Source: Tsuneonella aeria
GTDB taxonomy: Bacteria > Pseudomonadota > Alphaproteobacteria > Sphingomonadales > Sphingomonadaceae
Direction of reading: 5' to 3'
Length of the DNA: 64,000 nt
Assembly (NCBI RefSeq): GCF_009827495.1
Contig: NZ_WTZA01000002.1
Location: 62,001-126,000, forward strand
The notes beneath the pieces were generated by a model. The model was not told where the DNA came from and did no database searches. It worked only from the letters and a program-made list of their open reading frames with translations. The translations under genes and the position numbers were made by a program. Positions 8,436 to 17,966 of this stretch are shown here, one piece after another; within the stretch, counting starts at the first letter, position 1; the number at the start of each line of letters is the position of its first letter.

Positions 8436-9446
8436 ATGACCTTCTACCCCAGGACCGCCGCGCTGATGCAGCGCGGGATCGACTTTCTCGGCTCGCAGCA
8501 CGCCATCCTCTGCGGGGCGATGAGCTGGGTGTCGGAACGCAACCTGGTCGCGGCGATCAGCAACGCCGGCGGCTTCGGCGTGATCGCCTGCGGGGCGATG
8601 ACGCCCGAACTGCTCGATGCGGAGATCGCCGCCACGAAGGCGCTCACCGACAGGCCGTTCGGCGTCAACCTCATCACCATGCACCCGCAGCTTACGGACC
8701 TGGTCGCGGTCTGCGGGCGGCACGCGGTGGGCCACGTGGTGCTGGCGGGCGGCATCCCGCCCAAGGGCAGCGTCGAGGCGATCAAGGCCTTCGGGGCGAA
8801 GGTGGTGGTGTTCGCCCCCACGCTGGCGCTGGCGAAGAAGCTCCTGCGCAGCGGGGGCGATGCGCTGGTGATCGAAGGGATGGAGGCCGGCGGGCATATC
8901 GGGCCGGTCTCCACCAGCGTGCTGGCGCAGGAATTCCTGCCGGAACTGGCCGAGGATCACCTGGTGTTCGTGGCCGGCGGCATCGGCCGGGGCGAGGCGA
9001 TCGCCGGCTACCTGGAAATGGGCGCGGTCGGCGTGCAGCTCGGCACCCGCTTCGCGTGCGCCACGGAAAGCATCGCGCACCCCGCCTTCAAGCAGGCGTT
9101 CTTCCGCGCCAACGCGCGCGACGCGGTCGCCAGCGTGCAGGTCGATCCGCGCCTGCCGGTGATCCCGGTCCGCGCGCTGCGCAACAAGGGCACCGATCTG
9201 TTCACCGCCAAGCAGCGCGAAGTCGCCGGCCTGCTCGACAGCGAAAGCCTGGAGATGGCCGAGGCGCAGCTGCAGATCGAGCATTACTGGGCGGGCGCGC
9301 TGCGGCGGGCGGTGATCGACGGCGACGTGGAGAACGGCAGCCTGATGGCCGGCCAGTCGGTCGGCATGGTCAAGCAGGAGGAGCCGGTGGCCGCGATCAT
9401 CGACCAGCTCATGCGCGAGTGCGAGACGGCGCTCGGCCGCCGCTAG
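8436..9446 (+). CDS. Nitronate monooxygenase / FMN-dependent 2-nitropropane dioxygenase family
   Basis: A 336-residue FMN TIM-barrel protein: 'AILCGAMSWVSERNLVAAISNAGGFGVIACG' at the N-terminus, 'GGHIG' (with the family catalytic His), 'VFVAGGIGRG' and 'GAVGVQLGTRFACATES' for phosphate and FMN binding. The family includes nitronate monooxygenases and FabK-type enoyl-ACP reductases. The GGHIGP motif and length fit the former group, but the reaction cannot be fixed from sequence alone. Confidence 0.88.
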   Translation: MTFYPRTAALMQRGIDFLGSQHAILCGAMSWVSERNLVAAISNAGGFGVIACGAMTPELLDAEIAATKALTDRPFGVNLITMHPQLTDLVAVCGRHAVGHVVLAGGIPPKGSVEAIKAFGAKVVVFAPTLALAKKLLRSGGDALVIEGMEAGGHIGPVSTSVLAQEFLPELAEDHLVFVAGGIGRGEAIAGYLEMGAVGVQLGTRFACATESIAHPAFKQAFFRANARDAVASVQVDPRLPVIPVRALRNKGTDLFTAKQREVAGLLDSESLEMAEAQLQIEHYWAGALRRAVIDGDVENGSLMAGQSVGMVKQEEPVAAIIDQLMRECETALGRR

Positions 9447-9465
9447 CCCGCGGGCGGAACGCGGC

Positions 9466-9849
9466 TCACGCCATCGGCCTGGGCTGCCACAGTTCGATCT
9501 TGCGCCCGTCGGGGTCCATGATGTGGGCGAAATCGCCGTTCGCCTCGCCCGGGGTGCGGAGCACGGGATGAACGCCGTGGCGCGCCGCGCGTGCCAGCAC
9601 GCCTTCGAGATCGTCGACCATCAGGTTGAACATGAAGGGCGCGTCCGACGGCGCAAAATAACCGGTGTCGGCGCTGAACGGGCTGAACACGGTGCCGGCG
9701 CCCGGCTGCGCGGCGGCATCGGCCGGCAGGAACACGACACCGCCCCAGGGTTCGAATTCGATGCCCAGCACGTCGGCATACCACGCACGCGTCGCCGCCG
9801 GGTCCGATGCCTTGAAGAACAGTCCGCCCAGTCCGATCACGCGTGCCAT
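9466..9849 (-). CDS. VOC (glyoxalase/bleomycin resistance) family protein
   Basis: A 127-residue single vicinal-oxygen-chelate domain with paired beta-alpha-beta-beta-beta modules: 'GLFFKASDPAATRAWYADVLGIEF' and 'FMFNLMVDDLEGVLARAARHG...GDFAHIMDPDGRKIELWQP'. The terminal Glu of 'KIELWQP' is a usual metal ligand. The ATG at 9849 is preferred because a GGAGGG ribosome site lies 7 nt upstream; a TTG two codons earlier would be only 1 nt from it. Substrate unknown. Confidence 0.85.
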   Translation of the reverse strand: MARVIGLGGLFFKASDPAATRAWYADVLGIEFEPWGGVVFLPADAAAQPGAGTVFSPFSADTGYFAPSDAPFMFNLMVDDLEGVLARAARHGVHPVLRTPGEANGDFAHIMDPDGRKIELWQPRPMA

Positions 9850-9872
9850 TTGCAATCCCTCCCGGGCCCGCG

Positions 9873-10139
9873 TCAGCGGAACCAGCGCCAGCGGCGCTGG
9901 CGGGGCTGCGGCAGACGGTCGGAAATCGAATAGAGGTAGTTCGCCAGCACGACCGCCTGGTTCTTGGTCATGAAATAGCGGAATTCGTCCAGCGGCCCAT
10001 CGGGTTCGAGATGGTGCGTGCGGGTGGACTGGAGCTTGACCATGACCTTGTCGCCCAGGTTCTCGTGGCTCCAGCCGACGAGCGCCCCGAACATGTCCGG
10101 CGCGATCCTGTCCTGCTCATTACTGCCGCGCTCATCCAT
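9873..10139 (-). CDS. Conserved hypothetical protein, 88 aa
   Basis: A small soluble protein with a basic, Arg/Trp-rich tail ('RQRRWRWFR') and a central 'DEFRYFMTKNQAVVLANYLYSIS' helix-rich segment. I do not recognise a named domain. It lies 23 bp from the VOC gene on the same strand and is probably co-transcribed with it. Codon use and GC match the surroundings, which supports a real gene. Confidence 0.6.
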   Translation of the reverse strand: MDERGSNEQDRIAPDMFGALVGWSHENLGDKVMVKLQSTRTHHLEPDGPLDEFRYFMTKNQAVVLANYLYSISDRLPQPRQRRWRWFR

Positions 10140-10175
10140 GCCGCATCCTCCCCCCCCGCGCGACGTTACGCGCCC

Positions 10176-10208
10176 CGCGGCCTTGCGGAAACCCGCAAAA
10201 AGGCCGCG
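10176..10208 (-). terminator. Hairpin downstream of the aldehyde dehydrogenase gene
   Basis: An imperfect GC-rich inverted repeat (CGCGGCCTTGCGG against CCGCAA-AAA-GGCCGCG) lies 23 nt beyond the aldehyde dehydrogenase stop. It has no clear T-run, so it may be a weak terminator or only a stabilising stem. Confidence 0.4.
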
Positions 10209-10230
10209 CGGAGTCCCGTCTCCGGACAGG

Positions 10231-11661
10231 TCAGGCGAAGGCGTTCTTCTTCACCGTGATGACCTGCGGGTAGGTGAATTCCTTCAGCCCCTCGATCCCG
10301 TATTCCGTGCCGAAGCCCGACTGCTTGTGCCCGCCAAACGGCGTGAACGGCGACAGGTGCAGGTATTCGTTGACCCAGACCGTCCCGGTTTCGAGCTGTT
10401 CGGCCACTTCCACGCCCTTGTCCGTGTCCCCGGTCCACACCGCGCCGGCGAGCCCGTATTCGGAGGCGTTGGCGCGCGCGATCGCCTCTTCCGTGGTGGA
10501 GAACTTCATCAGCGGCATGACCGGCCCGAACTGTTCTTCCGCCACGATGCGCGCGTCTTCGGGCGGGTTGTCGAGGATGGTGATCGGCACGTAATATCCC
10601 GAACCGGACGGATCGACATCGCCGCCCACCAGGAACTTGTAGCCGTTGTCTTTGGCGTCCTGGATCAGCTCGCACACCCGGTCGAACTGCTTCTTGTTCT
10701 GGATCGGGCCGACGCCCGTCCCCTGCTGCGCCCCGTCGCCCACGGTGACGTTCTTCGCATAGTCCGCGATCGCCTGGCTCAACTCGTCATAGATATCCTC
10801 GTGGATGTAGATGCGCTTGGCCGCGACGCAGATCTGACCGGCGTTGGAGAAGCTCGACCAGAACAATTGTTCCGCCACCTTCGCAACGTCGGCATCGGGC
10901 AGCACGATCGACGCGTCGTTGCCGCCCAATTCCAGCGTGATGCGCTTCAGATCCTTCGAGGCGCCTTCCATGATCTTCTTGCCGGTGGCGGTGGAGCCGG
11001 TGAAGGTGATCTTGTCGATATCGGGGTGCGCGGTGATCAGCGGGCCCAGGCTGTCTTCGCCGGTGATGATGTTGACCGTTCCGGCGGGCACCACGTCCTT
11101 GATGAGCTCCGCGATGCGCAGCGTGGTGAGCGGGGTGAAGGGCGATGGCTTGAGCACGATGGTGCAGCCCGACAGCAGCGCGGGCACGATCTTCTGGATC
11201 GCCATCATCACGGGGAAGTTCCACGGCACGATGCCACCGACCACGCCCACCGGCACCCTGCGCGTGCGGCTGAGGCGCTGGTCGCTGTCCTCGTTCACCT
11301 CTTCCTCGAGGTTGAGGGTCGACTGCGCCGCCGCCATGCCGGCCGCGCCGAAGATTTCCATCTGGGCCTGGCTGTGCGGCTTGCCCTGTTCGCTGGTGAG
11401 CAGGCGGAACAGTTCGTCCGCGTTGTCCTTGATCGCGGCGGCGATGCCCTGGATCACCTGGCGGCGTTCTTCCACCGGGGTCTTGCGCCAGGTCTGGAAC
11501 GCGCGCCGGGCGGCCGCAACCGCGCGGTCGAGCTCCGCCTCGCCGCACGCCGGCACGCGCGCGATCACCTGTTCGTTGGCCGGGTTCACCACGTCCATCG
11601 TCTCGCCCGTCGTCACGAGTTCGCCATCGATCAGGCAGGCAAAGGTCTGGGTCACGGTCAT
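10231..11661 (-). CDS. NAD(P)-dependent aldehyde dehydrogenase
   Basis: A 476-residue ALDH-superfamily enzyme. Visible motifs: 'GIVPWNFPVMMAIQKIVPALLSGCTIVLKPSPFTP' (cofactor-binding), 'FTGSTATGKKIM', the general-base Glu in 'LELGGNDASIV', the catalytic Cys in 'NAGQICVAAKR', and 'EEQFGPVMP' near the C-terminus. It oxidises an aldehyde to a carboxylate; the natural aldehyde is not evident. The ATG at 11661 follows the AGGA-like site in 'GGGAGAAATGACC' and begins the conserved N-terminal strand; the frame stays open 18 codons upstream. Confidence 0.93.
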   Translation of the reverse strand: MTVTQTFACLIDGELVTTGETMDVVNPANEQVIARVPACGEAELDRAVAAARRAFQTWRKTPVEERRQVIQGIAAAIKDNADELFRLLTSEQGKPHSQAQMEIFGAAGMAAAQSTLNLEEEVNEDSDQRLSRTRRVPVGVVGGIVPWNFPVMMAIQKIVPALLSGCTIVLKPSPFTPLTTLRIAELIKDVVPAGTVNIITGEDSLGPLITAHPDIDKITFTGSTATGKKIMEGASKDLKRITLELGGNDASIVLPDADVAKVAEQLFWSSFSNAGQICVAAKRIYIHEDIYDELSQAIADYAKNVTVGDGAQQGTGVGPIQNKKQFDRVCELIQDAKDNGYKFLVGGDVDPSGSGYYVPITILDNPPEDARIVAEEQFGPVMPLMKFSTTEEAIARANASEYGLAGAVWTGDTDKGVEVAEQLETGTVWVNEYLHLSPFTPFGGHKQSGFGTEYGIEGLKEFTYPQVITVKKNAFA

Positions 11662-11842
11662 TTCTCCCAAGTCTGGCGTGTGGGCACGCGAATCGTTTCC
11701 GGTTGTGCCATGCAACCTAACACGCCCGTCCGCCGCGCCAATGGCGATTGCGGCGGATCGCGCTGGACCGGCGGGAAGCGAGTGCTAGGCTGCCGCCAGA
11801 TGTGGGGATGATGGGAGGCGGGGATGATGGAGGCGAATGGCG

Positions 11843-12697
11843 ATGTGCGATGAAACCGATCTTGCCGGGTTCGAAAGGAAGGGCGTCAGCCGCCGGCAGT
11901 TCGCCGCCGTGGGCGCGATCGGCGGGCTGGCCGCCTGCACCGCGATCGATGGTGCCGCGGTGGGCCTGACCGAACGGATGGTGACGGTGACCACGCCCGA
12001 CGGCGCGATGGACGCGTTCTTCGTCCACCCGGCCAAGGCGGCGCCGGCGGTGATCCTGTGGCCCGACATCGCGGGCCTGCGCGAAGTGAAGATGGCCATG
12101 GCCCGGCGTCTGGCCGCAAGCGGTTATGCCGTGATCGTGCCCAATCCCTATTACCGCGATCTGCCCGCGCCGCAGTTCGCCGATTTCGCCGCGTTCCGTT
12201 CCGGTGGCGGCTTCGAGAAAGTCGGCCCCTGGCGCAGCAAGGCGACCGCGCCCGATGCCGTGACCCGCGATGCCCGGGCGCTGGTCGCGTGGCTCGATGG
12301 CCAGCGGGCGGTCGATACCCGGCGCGCGATCGGCAACCAGGGTTACTGCATGGGCGGCCCGTACACCGTCTACAGCGCGGCCGCGGTGCCGGCGCGGGTC
12401 AGGGCGGCGGCCAGTTTCCACGGAGGCGGCCTTGCCACCGATGCGCCGACCAGCCCGCACCGAATGCTGCAAAAGGGAACCGGCTACCTCATCGCCATCG
12501 CGCAGGATGACGATGCCAAGCAGCCGCAAGCCAAGGCCATCCTGCGCCAGGCGGCCAGCGCCGTGGGCGCGGCGGCCGAGATCGAGGTGTACCCGGCGGA
12601 CCACGGCTGGTGCGTGCCCGACAGCCCGGTTTACGATCCCGTCCAGGCCGAACGCGCGTGGGAACGCCTGCTCGCCCTCTACGGCCGAACGCTCTAG
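11843..12697 (+). CDS. Dienelactone hydrolase family protein, probably Tat/lipoprotein-exported
   Basis: An alpha/beta hydrolase of 284 residues. The N-terminus has 'VSRRQFAAVGAIGGLAAC', a twin-arginine-like motif plus a hydrophobic core and a possible lipobox Cys, suggesting export. The nucleophile elbow is 'GYCMGG' (Cys, as in dienelactone hydrolases), with an Asp and a His in 'DHGWC' completing the triad. The start is placed at 11843 because GGAGG (11829-11833) is 9 nt upstream; the ATG at 11837 is only 3 nt from it. It converges on the TonB receptor gene. Confidence 0.87.
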   Translation: MCDETDLAGFERKGVSRRQFAAVGAIGGLAACTAIDGAAVGLTERMVTVTTPDGAMDAFFVHPAKAAPAVILWPDIAGLREVKMAMARRLAASGYAVIVPNPYYRDLPAPQFADFAAFRSGGGFEKVGPWRSKATAPDAVTRDARALVAWLDGQRAVDTRRAIGNQGYCMGGPYTVYSAAAVPARVRAAASFHGGGLATDAPTSPHRMLQKGTGYLIAIAQDDDAKQPQAKAILRQAASAVGAAAEIEVYPADHGWCVPDSPVYDPVQAERAWERLLALYGRTL

Positions 12698-12720
12698 CCA
12701 GACGCGTCCTTCGCCGGCGG

Positions 12721-14817
12721 CTAGAAGTTGCCGCGCACCGACAGGGTGAAGGTCGGCCCGATCAGCCGGTCGCGGCTCTCGATGGAGCTGATCGGGGAGT
12801 CTCCGCGTAGGCCGGTATAGAATATCCGTTCGCGCCTGGACCGGGCATTGAGCAGGTTGCCGGCCGTTGCCTTCACGGTCAGGCCGCACAGGTCCTTGTG
12901 CTCGACGAACAGGCTCGCCCACCACGGGCCTTCCCACACCCGGTCGACCGAATTGCTGCGATAGCGCGGCTTGTTGTAATTGTGTTCGGCCGATGCGCCG
13001 AACGCCCAGTCCGTTTCCGGCATGTCATACCGCAGGGTGCCGTACAGCTGGCGGGTGGTGAACCCGCTCCATTGCCGCATTTCGCCGGTGAACGGATCGC
13101 GCAGCCGCGATGTCTGCAATACCCCGGTCATGTCGAGCTTCAGGCCCTTGAGGCCGAGGGGATCGAACGTGAACGTGCTGGTCGAAACGATGGCCGCCGC
13201 CCACGACTTGGCGATATTGCCGGTCGATTCCCCGCCGGGCACGGGGATGATGTCGACGTAATCCGACACGTCGCGATAGACGAAGCGGAACTGCTGCGAT
13301 CCCCAGGGGCCCAGCTTCTTGTTGATCTCCCCCTCGTAGCTCCAGTCCTGCTGCGGGCGCAGGGCGGTGTTGCCCGAATTGACGTTGTCGTCGTTGAGGA
13401 AGGCGCGGGCGAGGAAGTCGTAGAACGACAGCTGCAGCACCCGCCGGCGGATCTTCAGCGAGGCGTCGAACGTGTCGCTGGGCTTCCACGCCAGCGACAG
13501 CGTGCCTTTGGGGCGGAAGAAGCTGCGGGTGAGGCCATTGGCGCCGCTCTGCGTGATCGTCGAATGCTCCGCCCCGCCGACGATCTGGAACGACAGGGTG
13601 TTCGTCAGCGGGCGGCCGAAGCTCAGCAGCGCTTCGTACCGGTCTTCCTTCACCGCCCCGGTTCCGCCTGGGAAGGGGACGTATTCGAACCTGCCGTCCG
13701 GGCCCAGGGCGGCGACACTGGCGACGTTGTCGAGCGAATTGAACGCGGCCTCGGCCGACAATTGCCAGTCGCCGCCGAACATCTTCCAGCTGTATTCGCC
13801 CCGGCCGATCGTCTCGGCAAGGTCGCCGGTCTGCGCATATCCGTCGCCGATGGAAGGCACCGGATCGGCAAAGTCGCTGACCACCTCCTGCAGGTATGGC
13901 TCGTGGCTGAACTGGCGCAGGCCGATCAGCTTCAGGCGGCCCGGGCCCACGCCGAATTCGTAATCGCCGCCGATTTCGTAATTCCACGTCTCGCTGCGGT
14001 CGCGCACCGTGCGCAGTTCGTCGGGCAGGCCAGGGGCGGTACGCTCGCCCCGCTCGTCATATCGTTCATAGATGCGCTGATAATGGCCGTTGAGATGCGC
14101 CAGGCTGCCGCCGGCCCCGTTCCAGGTCAGCTTGCCCGACAGCTTGGGGGCGTCGAAGTTGTTGGTCCAGACATCGCTGCGCCGCTGGGCAATGGCGCCC
14201 AGCCCGTTGTAGATCACGGTCGGCCCGCCGGCCGCGCTGCGGCCCGCCTGCGTGTTGTCGAGCCCGACTTCGTACTCCAACGCGCCGCTCCGCCCGCTGA
14301 CGGAGACCCCGCCGCGCGTGAACAGCGGGTCGGCGTAGTGCGCCCGCAGCCCGGCGGCCCAGCTGAACTGGCCGCTGAGGCCGGCGGACGTATACACGAT
14401 GTTGGCGACCTGGCCGGAAAGGCCCGGGATATCGAGCGTCGCGCCGTCGACGATCTCGATCCGCTCCACAGTCGCGGCGGGAATGCGCGACAGCAAGGTG
14501 CCGATGTCGTCGGACTTGGTCGACGGGCGCTGTCCGTTGAACAGGACGTTCCCCGTCGCCTGGCCCAGCCCGCGCAGGGTCTCGCTGTTGCGGATGTTGA
14601 AGCCCGGGACCTGGTCCAGCATGTCGCCCGCGGTCTTGGGGGCATAGCGGGCAAAGTCTGCCGGGGTATAGACCTGGCGGCCCTCGGGCGCGGCCGGGGT
14701 CGTGACCTCGCTCGGCGTCGGCGGCGGCGCGTCACCCGTTTCGGTGCCTTGCGCGAAAGCGGGCGCGGTGAGCGCCGTAGCGGCCAGTAACGACAGCGCG
14801 GCGGCGGCAGATTTCAT
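12721..14817 (-). CDS. TonB-dependent outer-membrane receptor
   Basis: A 698-residue outer-membrane protein: signal peptide ending 'APAFAQ', a Pro-rich linker, a plug domain ('GDMLDQVPGFNIRNSETLRGLGQATGNVLFNGQRPS', 'VERIEIVDGATLDIPGLSGQVANIV'), then a long beta barrel with alternating aromatic residues ending in Phe ('LSVRGNF'). It would import a siderophore, oligosaccharide or other large ligand using TonB energy. No transport or sigma/anti-sigma genes adjoin it, so the ligand is open. Confidence 0.92.
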   Translation of the reverse strand: MKSAAAALSLLAATALTAPAFAQGTETGDAPPPTPSEVTTPAAPEGRQVYTPADFARYAPKTAGDMLDQVPGFNIRNSETLRGLGQATGNVLFNGQRPSTKSDDIGTLLSRIPAATVERIEIVDGATLDIPGLSGQVANIVYTSAGLSGQFSWAAGLRAHYADPLFTRGGVSVSGRSGALEYEVGLDNTQAGRSAAGGPTVIYNGLGAIAQRRSDVWTNNFDAPKLSGKLTWNGAGGSLAHLNGHYQRIYERYDERGERTAPGLPDELRTVRDRSETWNYEIGGDYEFGVGPGRLKLIGLRQFSHEPYLQEVVSDFADPVPSIGDGYAQTGDLAETIGRGEYSWKMFGGDWQLSAEAAFNSLDNVASVAALGPDGRFEYVPFPGGTGAVKEDRYEALLSFGRPLTNTLSFQIVGGAEHSTITQSGANGLTRSFFRPKGTLSLAWKPSDTFDASLKIRRRVLQLSFYDFLARAFLNDDNVNSGNTALRPQQDWSYEGEINKKLGPWGSQQFRFVYRDVSDYVDIIPVPGGESTGNIAKSWAAAIVSTSTFTFDPLGLKGLKLDMTGVLQTSRLRDPFTGEMRQWSGFTTRQLYGTLRYDMPETDWAFGASAEHNYNKPRYRSNSVDRVWEGPWWASLFVEHKDLCGLTVKATAGNLLNARSRRERIFYTGLRGDSPISSIESRDRLIGPTFTLSVRGNF

Positions 14818-15076
14818 GCGACTCTTTCCCTCAACCCTGATGAAAACACTTGTAGTCGTGGCCGCGCCGATGGCGCGCGCGGGTCGACGGGCGTCGTTGG
14901 ATGGTCGATGAACGTCGCAGGAAACCGTGCAGCAGGGATGCAGCGCCTTACGCGCGCGATTAAGAATTCTCTTTGCACGGTTTTGCGCGCCGATTCCGGC
15001 CGGCGCTTTTTGGTCGTGACGCCCTTGCCCGCCGGCGCGCCATGGCTACGATGCGCCCAGCAGGGAGAAACGGAAC

Positions 15077-16096
15077 ATGGGTTACACGCTGATCGCGCTG
15101 CTGGCGCTGCTGGTCATCTTCATACTGACCGGCGTGCGCGTGGTGCGCCAGGGGTATGTCTATACCATTGAACGGTTTGGCAAATTTACCAAGTCGGCGG
15201 ACCCGGGTCTCCACATCATTACGCCTTTCGTCGATCGTGTCGGGCAGAAGGTGAACATGATGGAGCAGGTGCTCGACATCCCGGGGCAGGAAATCATCAC
15301 CCGCGACAACGCGATGGTCGGCGTCGATGCGGTGGTATTTTTCCAGGTCCTCGACGCCGGCAAGGCCGCCTACGAAGTCCACAACCTCTACGGCGCAATC
15401 ATGGCGATCACGACCACGAACCTGCGCACCGTGATGGGTTCGATGGACCTCGACGAAACGCTGTCCAAGCGCGACGAAATCAACGCCCGGCTGCTCGGCG
15501 TGGTCGACCACGCCACCTCGCCCTGGGGCGTCAAGATCACCCGGGTGGAGATCAAGGACATCCGCCCGCCGATGGACATTTCGGAAGCGATGGCCCGGCA
15601 GATGAAGGCCGAGCGTCTCAAGCGCGCCGAAATCCTCGAGGCGGAAGGCGAACGGGCGAGCCGCATCCTGCGCGCCGAAGGCGAAAAGCAGAGCGCCATC
15701 CTCTCAGCCGAAGGCAAGAAGGAAGCGGCCTTCCGCGATGCCGAAGCGCGCGAGCGCGCCGCCCAGGCAGAGGCGGAGGCGACCCGCGCGGTGTCCGACG
15801 CCATCTCGCAGAGCGGCAACCAGGCGATCAACTACTTCATCGCGCAGGAATACACCAAGGCGCTGGGCAAGTTCGCCACCAGCCCGAACGCGAAAACGAT
15901 CCTCTTCCCGGTCGAGGCCACACAGCTGATCGGCTCGCTCGGCGGGATCGGCGAACTGGTGAAAGAGGTTGTAAAATCGGGCGATGGCGCCGGGGCAGGC
16001 TCGGGCAGCAGCGGCGTGCAGGTTGCCGATCAGCGCCAGCGCACCGCGCTCCCCCGATCGACCGTTCCGCCCGCCGGCGGCAGCAATACGCCTTGA
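15077..16096 (+). CDS. qmcA: SPFH/Band 7 (paraslipin) family membrane protein
   Basis: A 339-residue protein with one N-terminal transmembrane helix (residues about 3-20), an SPFH domain ('[17 protein letters not shown]...[13 protein letters not shown]') and a long Ala/Glu-rich coiled coil ('[36 protein letters not shown]'), then a flexible tail. It forms membrane microdomain cages. The NfeD gene follows 15 bp later, the classic stomatin/NfeD operon pair found in most bacteria. Confidence 0.92.
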   Translation: MGYTLIALLALLVIFILTGVRVVRQGYVYTIERFGKFTKSADPGLHIITPFVDRVGQKVNMMEQVLDIPGQEIITRDNAMVGVDAVVFFQVLDAGKAAYEVHNLYGAIMAITTTNLRTVMGSMDLDETLSKRDEINARLLGVVDHATSPWGVKITRVEIKDIRPPMDISEAMARQMKAERLKRAEILEAEGERASRILRAEGEKQSAILSAEGKKEAAFRDAEARERAAQAEAEATRAVSDAISQSGNQAINYFIAQEYTKALGKFATSPNAKTILFPVEATQLIGSLGGIGELVKEVVKSGDGAGAGSGSSGVQVADQRQRTALPRSTVPPAGGSNTP

Positions 16097-16110
16097 AAGG
16101 ATAGCAGGCG

Positions 16111-16596
16111 ATGAACTTCTTCGACGGGATCGAGCCGCACTGGGCGTGGATCGCCTTCGGATTGATCATCGCCACGCTCGAGATGCTGATCCCCGGCGTG
16201 TACCTGCTGTGGTTCGCGCTGGCGGCCGTCACCACGGGGCTGCTGGCGTTACTGTTTGATGTCGGATTGCCGCTCCAGATCGTCGAGTTCGTCTCCCTGT
16301 CACTGATCTTCGTCTATTCGGCGCGCCGGATGTACGGCGACCGTCCCATCGAAAGCAGCGATCCGCTGATGAACAACCGGCTCGGCCGGCTGGTCGGCCA
16401 GACCGGCGTGGTGAGCGCGGCGATCGTGCACGGGGAAGGCCGCATCCGCCAGGGCGATAGCGAATGGCCCGCCCGCGGACCCGAGATTGCCGCGGGCGAG
16501 AGGGTGCGGATCACCGGGTTCGACGGCGGCACTCTGGTTGTCGAGCCACTGACCCTGCTCGCCGACGAAGGGACCGCGCCCCCGGCGGCGGGCTAG
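16111..16596 (+). CDS. NfeD family protein
   Basis: A 161-residue short NfeD (YbbJ type): two or three transmembrane helices in the first 70 residues ('WAWIAFGLIIATLEMLIPGVYLLWFALAAVTTGLLALL'), then a soluble OB-fold domain ('LVGQTGVVSAAIVHGEGRI...GERVRITGFDGGTLVVEPL'). It partners the upstream SPFH protein. Its stop overlaps that of the convergent oxidoreductase gene by 3 bp. Confidence 0.9.
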   Translation: MNFFDGIEPHWAWIAFGLIIATLEMLIPGVYLLWFALAAVTTGLLALLFDVGLPLQIVEFVSLSLIFVYSARRMYGDRPIESSDPLMNNRLGRLVGQTGVVSAAIVHGEGRIRQGDSEWPARGPEIAAGERVRITGFDGGTLVVEPLTLLADEGTAPPAAG

Positions 16597-17537
16597 CTCG
16601 CGAGCTTCGCATTGAAGCGCCCGCGCCGGCGATACCGCGTCATCCAGCGGTCGAGGAACAGGCCCATCGGGCGGGGCGCAATGCCGAGCGCCTCCAGGCC
16701 GGGCAGCGTACCCGACGGCCGGTTGCCGTGCTTCAACAGGGTCCATTGGTCGCTGTTCATCGGTGTCCCCGGCAGCGCGGCAAACAGGGCCGACGCTGCG
16801 TCCGGCATCGGGAGGAAGGTGCGCTTGCGGTTCTGGGCGGCCGCGATGCTGCGGTGAAGGGCCATCATGGTCATCGGCTCGTGGCCGGCAATCTCGAACG
16901 TCTTGCCGCCGTGACGCGCAGGATCGGCAAGAACCGCCGCAATCGCCTCGGCCGCGTCGTCCACCAGCAGGGGCTGTATCTGCGCCTCCGGCCCGAACAC
17001 TGGAAGGATCGGCAATGCCGCGATCAGGCCAGCGAACATCTGGATGAAATTGTCATCCTCGCCGAACAGGATGCCCGGGCGCACGATAGTCGCGGTGGGA
17101 AAAGCGCCCAGGACCACGCGCTCGCTCTCCGATTTGGCTCGGGCGTAAGTCGCGGGCGAATCGGCATCGGCGCCGATCGCGCTGACATGGACCATCGCCG
17201 CGCATCCCGCGCTTTGCGCGGCACGCGCCACGTTTCCCGCGCTTCCCGTGATGGTCCTCGTCATGTCACCGGTGAACGTGCCGACGAGGTTCACGACAGC
17301 GTCTGATCCCGCGACCGCCGCCGCGGCGCTGTCAGCCTGCGTCGCGTCGCACCGCGTGAACTGAAGCTGGCCGAGCTGGGCAAGCGGTTTCAGGCGGAAC
17401 GCCTTGTGCGGCTCGCGGCTCGCGATGCGCACGCGCGCCCCGCGCCGCAGCAGCGCCTGCGCCACGTGATCGCCCAGGAAGCCGCTCCCGCCGACGATCG
17501 TCACCAGTTTGCCGTCGAGCGGATCCCGCCGCGCCAT
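16593..17537 (-). CDS. NDUFA9-like NAD(P)-binding oxidoreductase
   Basis: A 314-residue atypical short-chain dehydrogenase. The N-terminal Rossmann motif 'TIVGGSGFLGDHVAQALLRRG' binds NAD(P), followed by 'DAVVNLVGTF', 'MVHVSAIGADADSPATYARAKSESERVVL' (a YxxxK-like pair) and 'TIVRPGILFGEDDNFIQMF'. This is the complex I NDUFA9-like group common in alphaproteobacteria, possibly a quinone or complex I assembly factor. The ATG at 17537 precedes the conserved start 'MARRDPLDGKLVTIVGG'. Confidence 0.88.
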   Translation of the reverse strand: MARRDPLDGKLVTIVGGSGFLGDHVAQALLRRGARVRIASREPHKAFRLKPLAQLGQLQFTRCDATQADSAAAAVAGSDAVVNLVGTFTGDMTRTITGSAGNVARAAQSAGCAAMVHVSAIGADADSPATYARAKSESERVVLGAFPTATIVRPGILFGEDDNFIQMFAGLIAALPILPVFGPEAQIQPLLVDDAAEAIAAVLADPARHGGKTFEIAGHEPMTMMALHRSIAAAQNRKRTFLPMPDAASALFAALPGTPMNSDQWTLLKHGNRPSGTLPGLEALGIAPRPMGLFLDRWMTRYRRRGRFNAKLAS

Positions 17538-17694
17538 CGCCTCAATCCTTGATGATGCCGAAATACTGCGGTCGCCCTGCCGCAAAGCGCGCCCAACCGC
17601 AACCGCCACGCGAAACGCGCGTTGACAACCGCGCGCCCCCTTCGTATCGGCGCGCCCCTACCCGGCAGCCGATTGTTTCGATCGACTGCCCCGT

Positions 17695-17781
17695 GCCCAG
17701 ATGGCGGAATTGGTAGACGCACCGTCTTCAGGTGGCGGCGCTCGCAAGGGCGTGGAGGTTCGAGTCCTCTTCTGGGCACCA
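17695..17781 (+). tRNA. tRNA-Leu (anticodon CAG)
   Basis: An 87-nt class II tRNA that folds completely: acceptor GCCCAGA/TCTGGGC with discriminator A and encoded CCA, D-arm 'GCGGAATTGGTAGACGC', anticodon stem CCGTC/GGCGG around loop TTCAGGT (anticodon CAG), a long variable arm, and T-arm 'GGAGGTTCGAGTCCTCT'. Its 3' part is the integration site of the island that follows; the functional copy remains at the integrase end. Confidence 0.96.
17761..17776 (+). repeat. attL core: 16-nt direct repeat in the tRNA-Leu 3' end
   Basis: CGAGTCCTCTTCTGGG, spanning the T-loop to the acceptor stem of tRNA-Leu, recurs exactly at 56064-56079 in the same orientation. With a P4-type integrase starting 190 bp downstream, this is the expected left attachment site. 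Confidence 0.9.
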
Positions 17782-17966
17782 TTTGTTCCGGCGGCGATGG
17801 CCGCCGGTGCTTCCCAAACCCGCAGAAATCTGCCAAAAATGGCCTCATCCGAGCCGTTAGCGTTCAGCTCGATTTGCTGAGATTTGGGGGCCTTTGGTGG
17901 CCTCAATCGGCAAAGGCCCCGAGTTTGCAGGGCCTTCACAGCGCTGTTTTGAAGGTGAGGCCCCCA

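Noticed and set aside
10018..11811. A 597-codon plus-strand open frame opposite the aldehyde dehydrogenase
   Set aside because: Composition (His/Arg/Asp/Val-rich) is typical of antisense frames; the minus-strand enzyme is certain.
17788..17807. CCGGCGGC/GCCGCCGG hairpin after tRNA-Leu as a terminator
   Set aside because: Perfect 8-bp stem but no T-run, and GC-rich stems are frequent here; insufficient to call.
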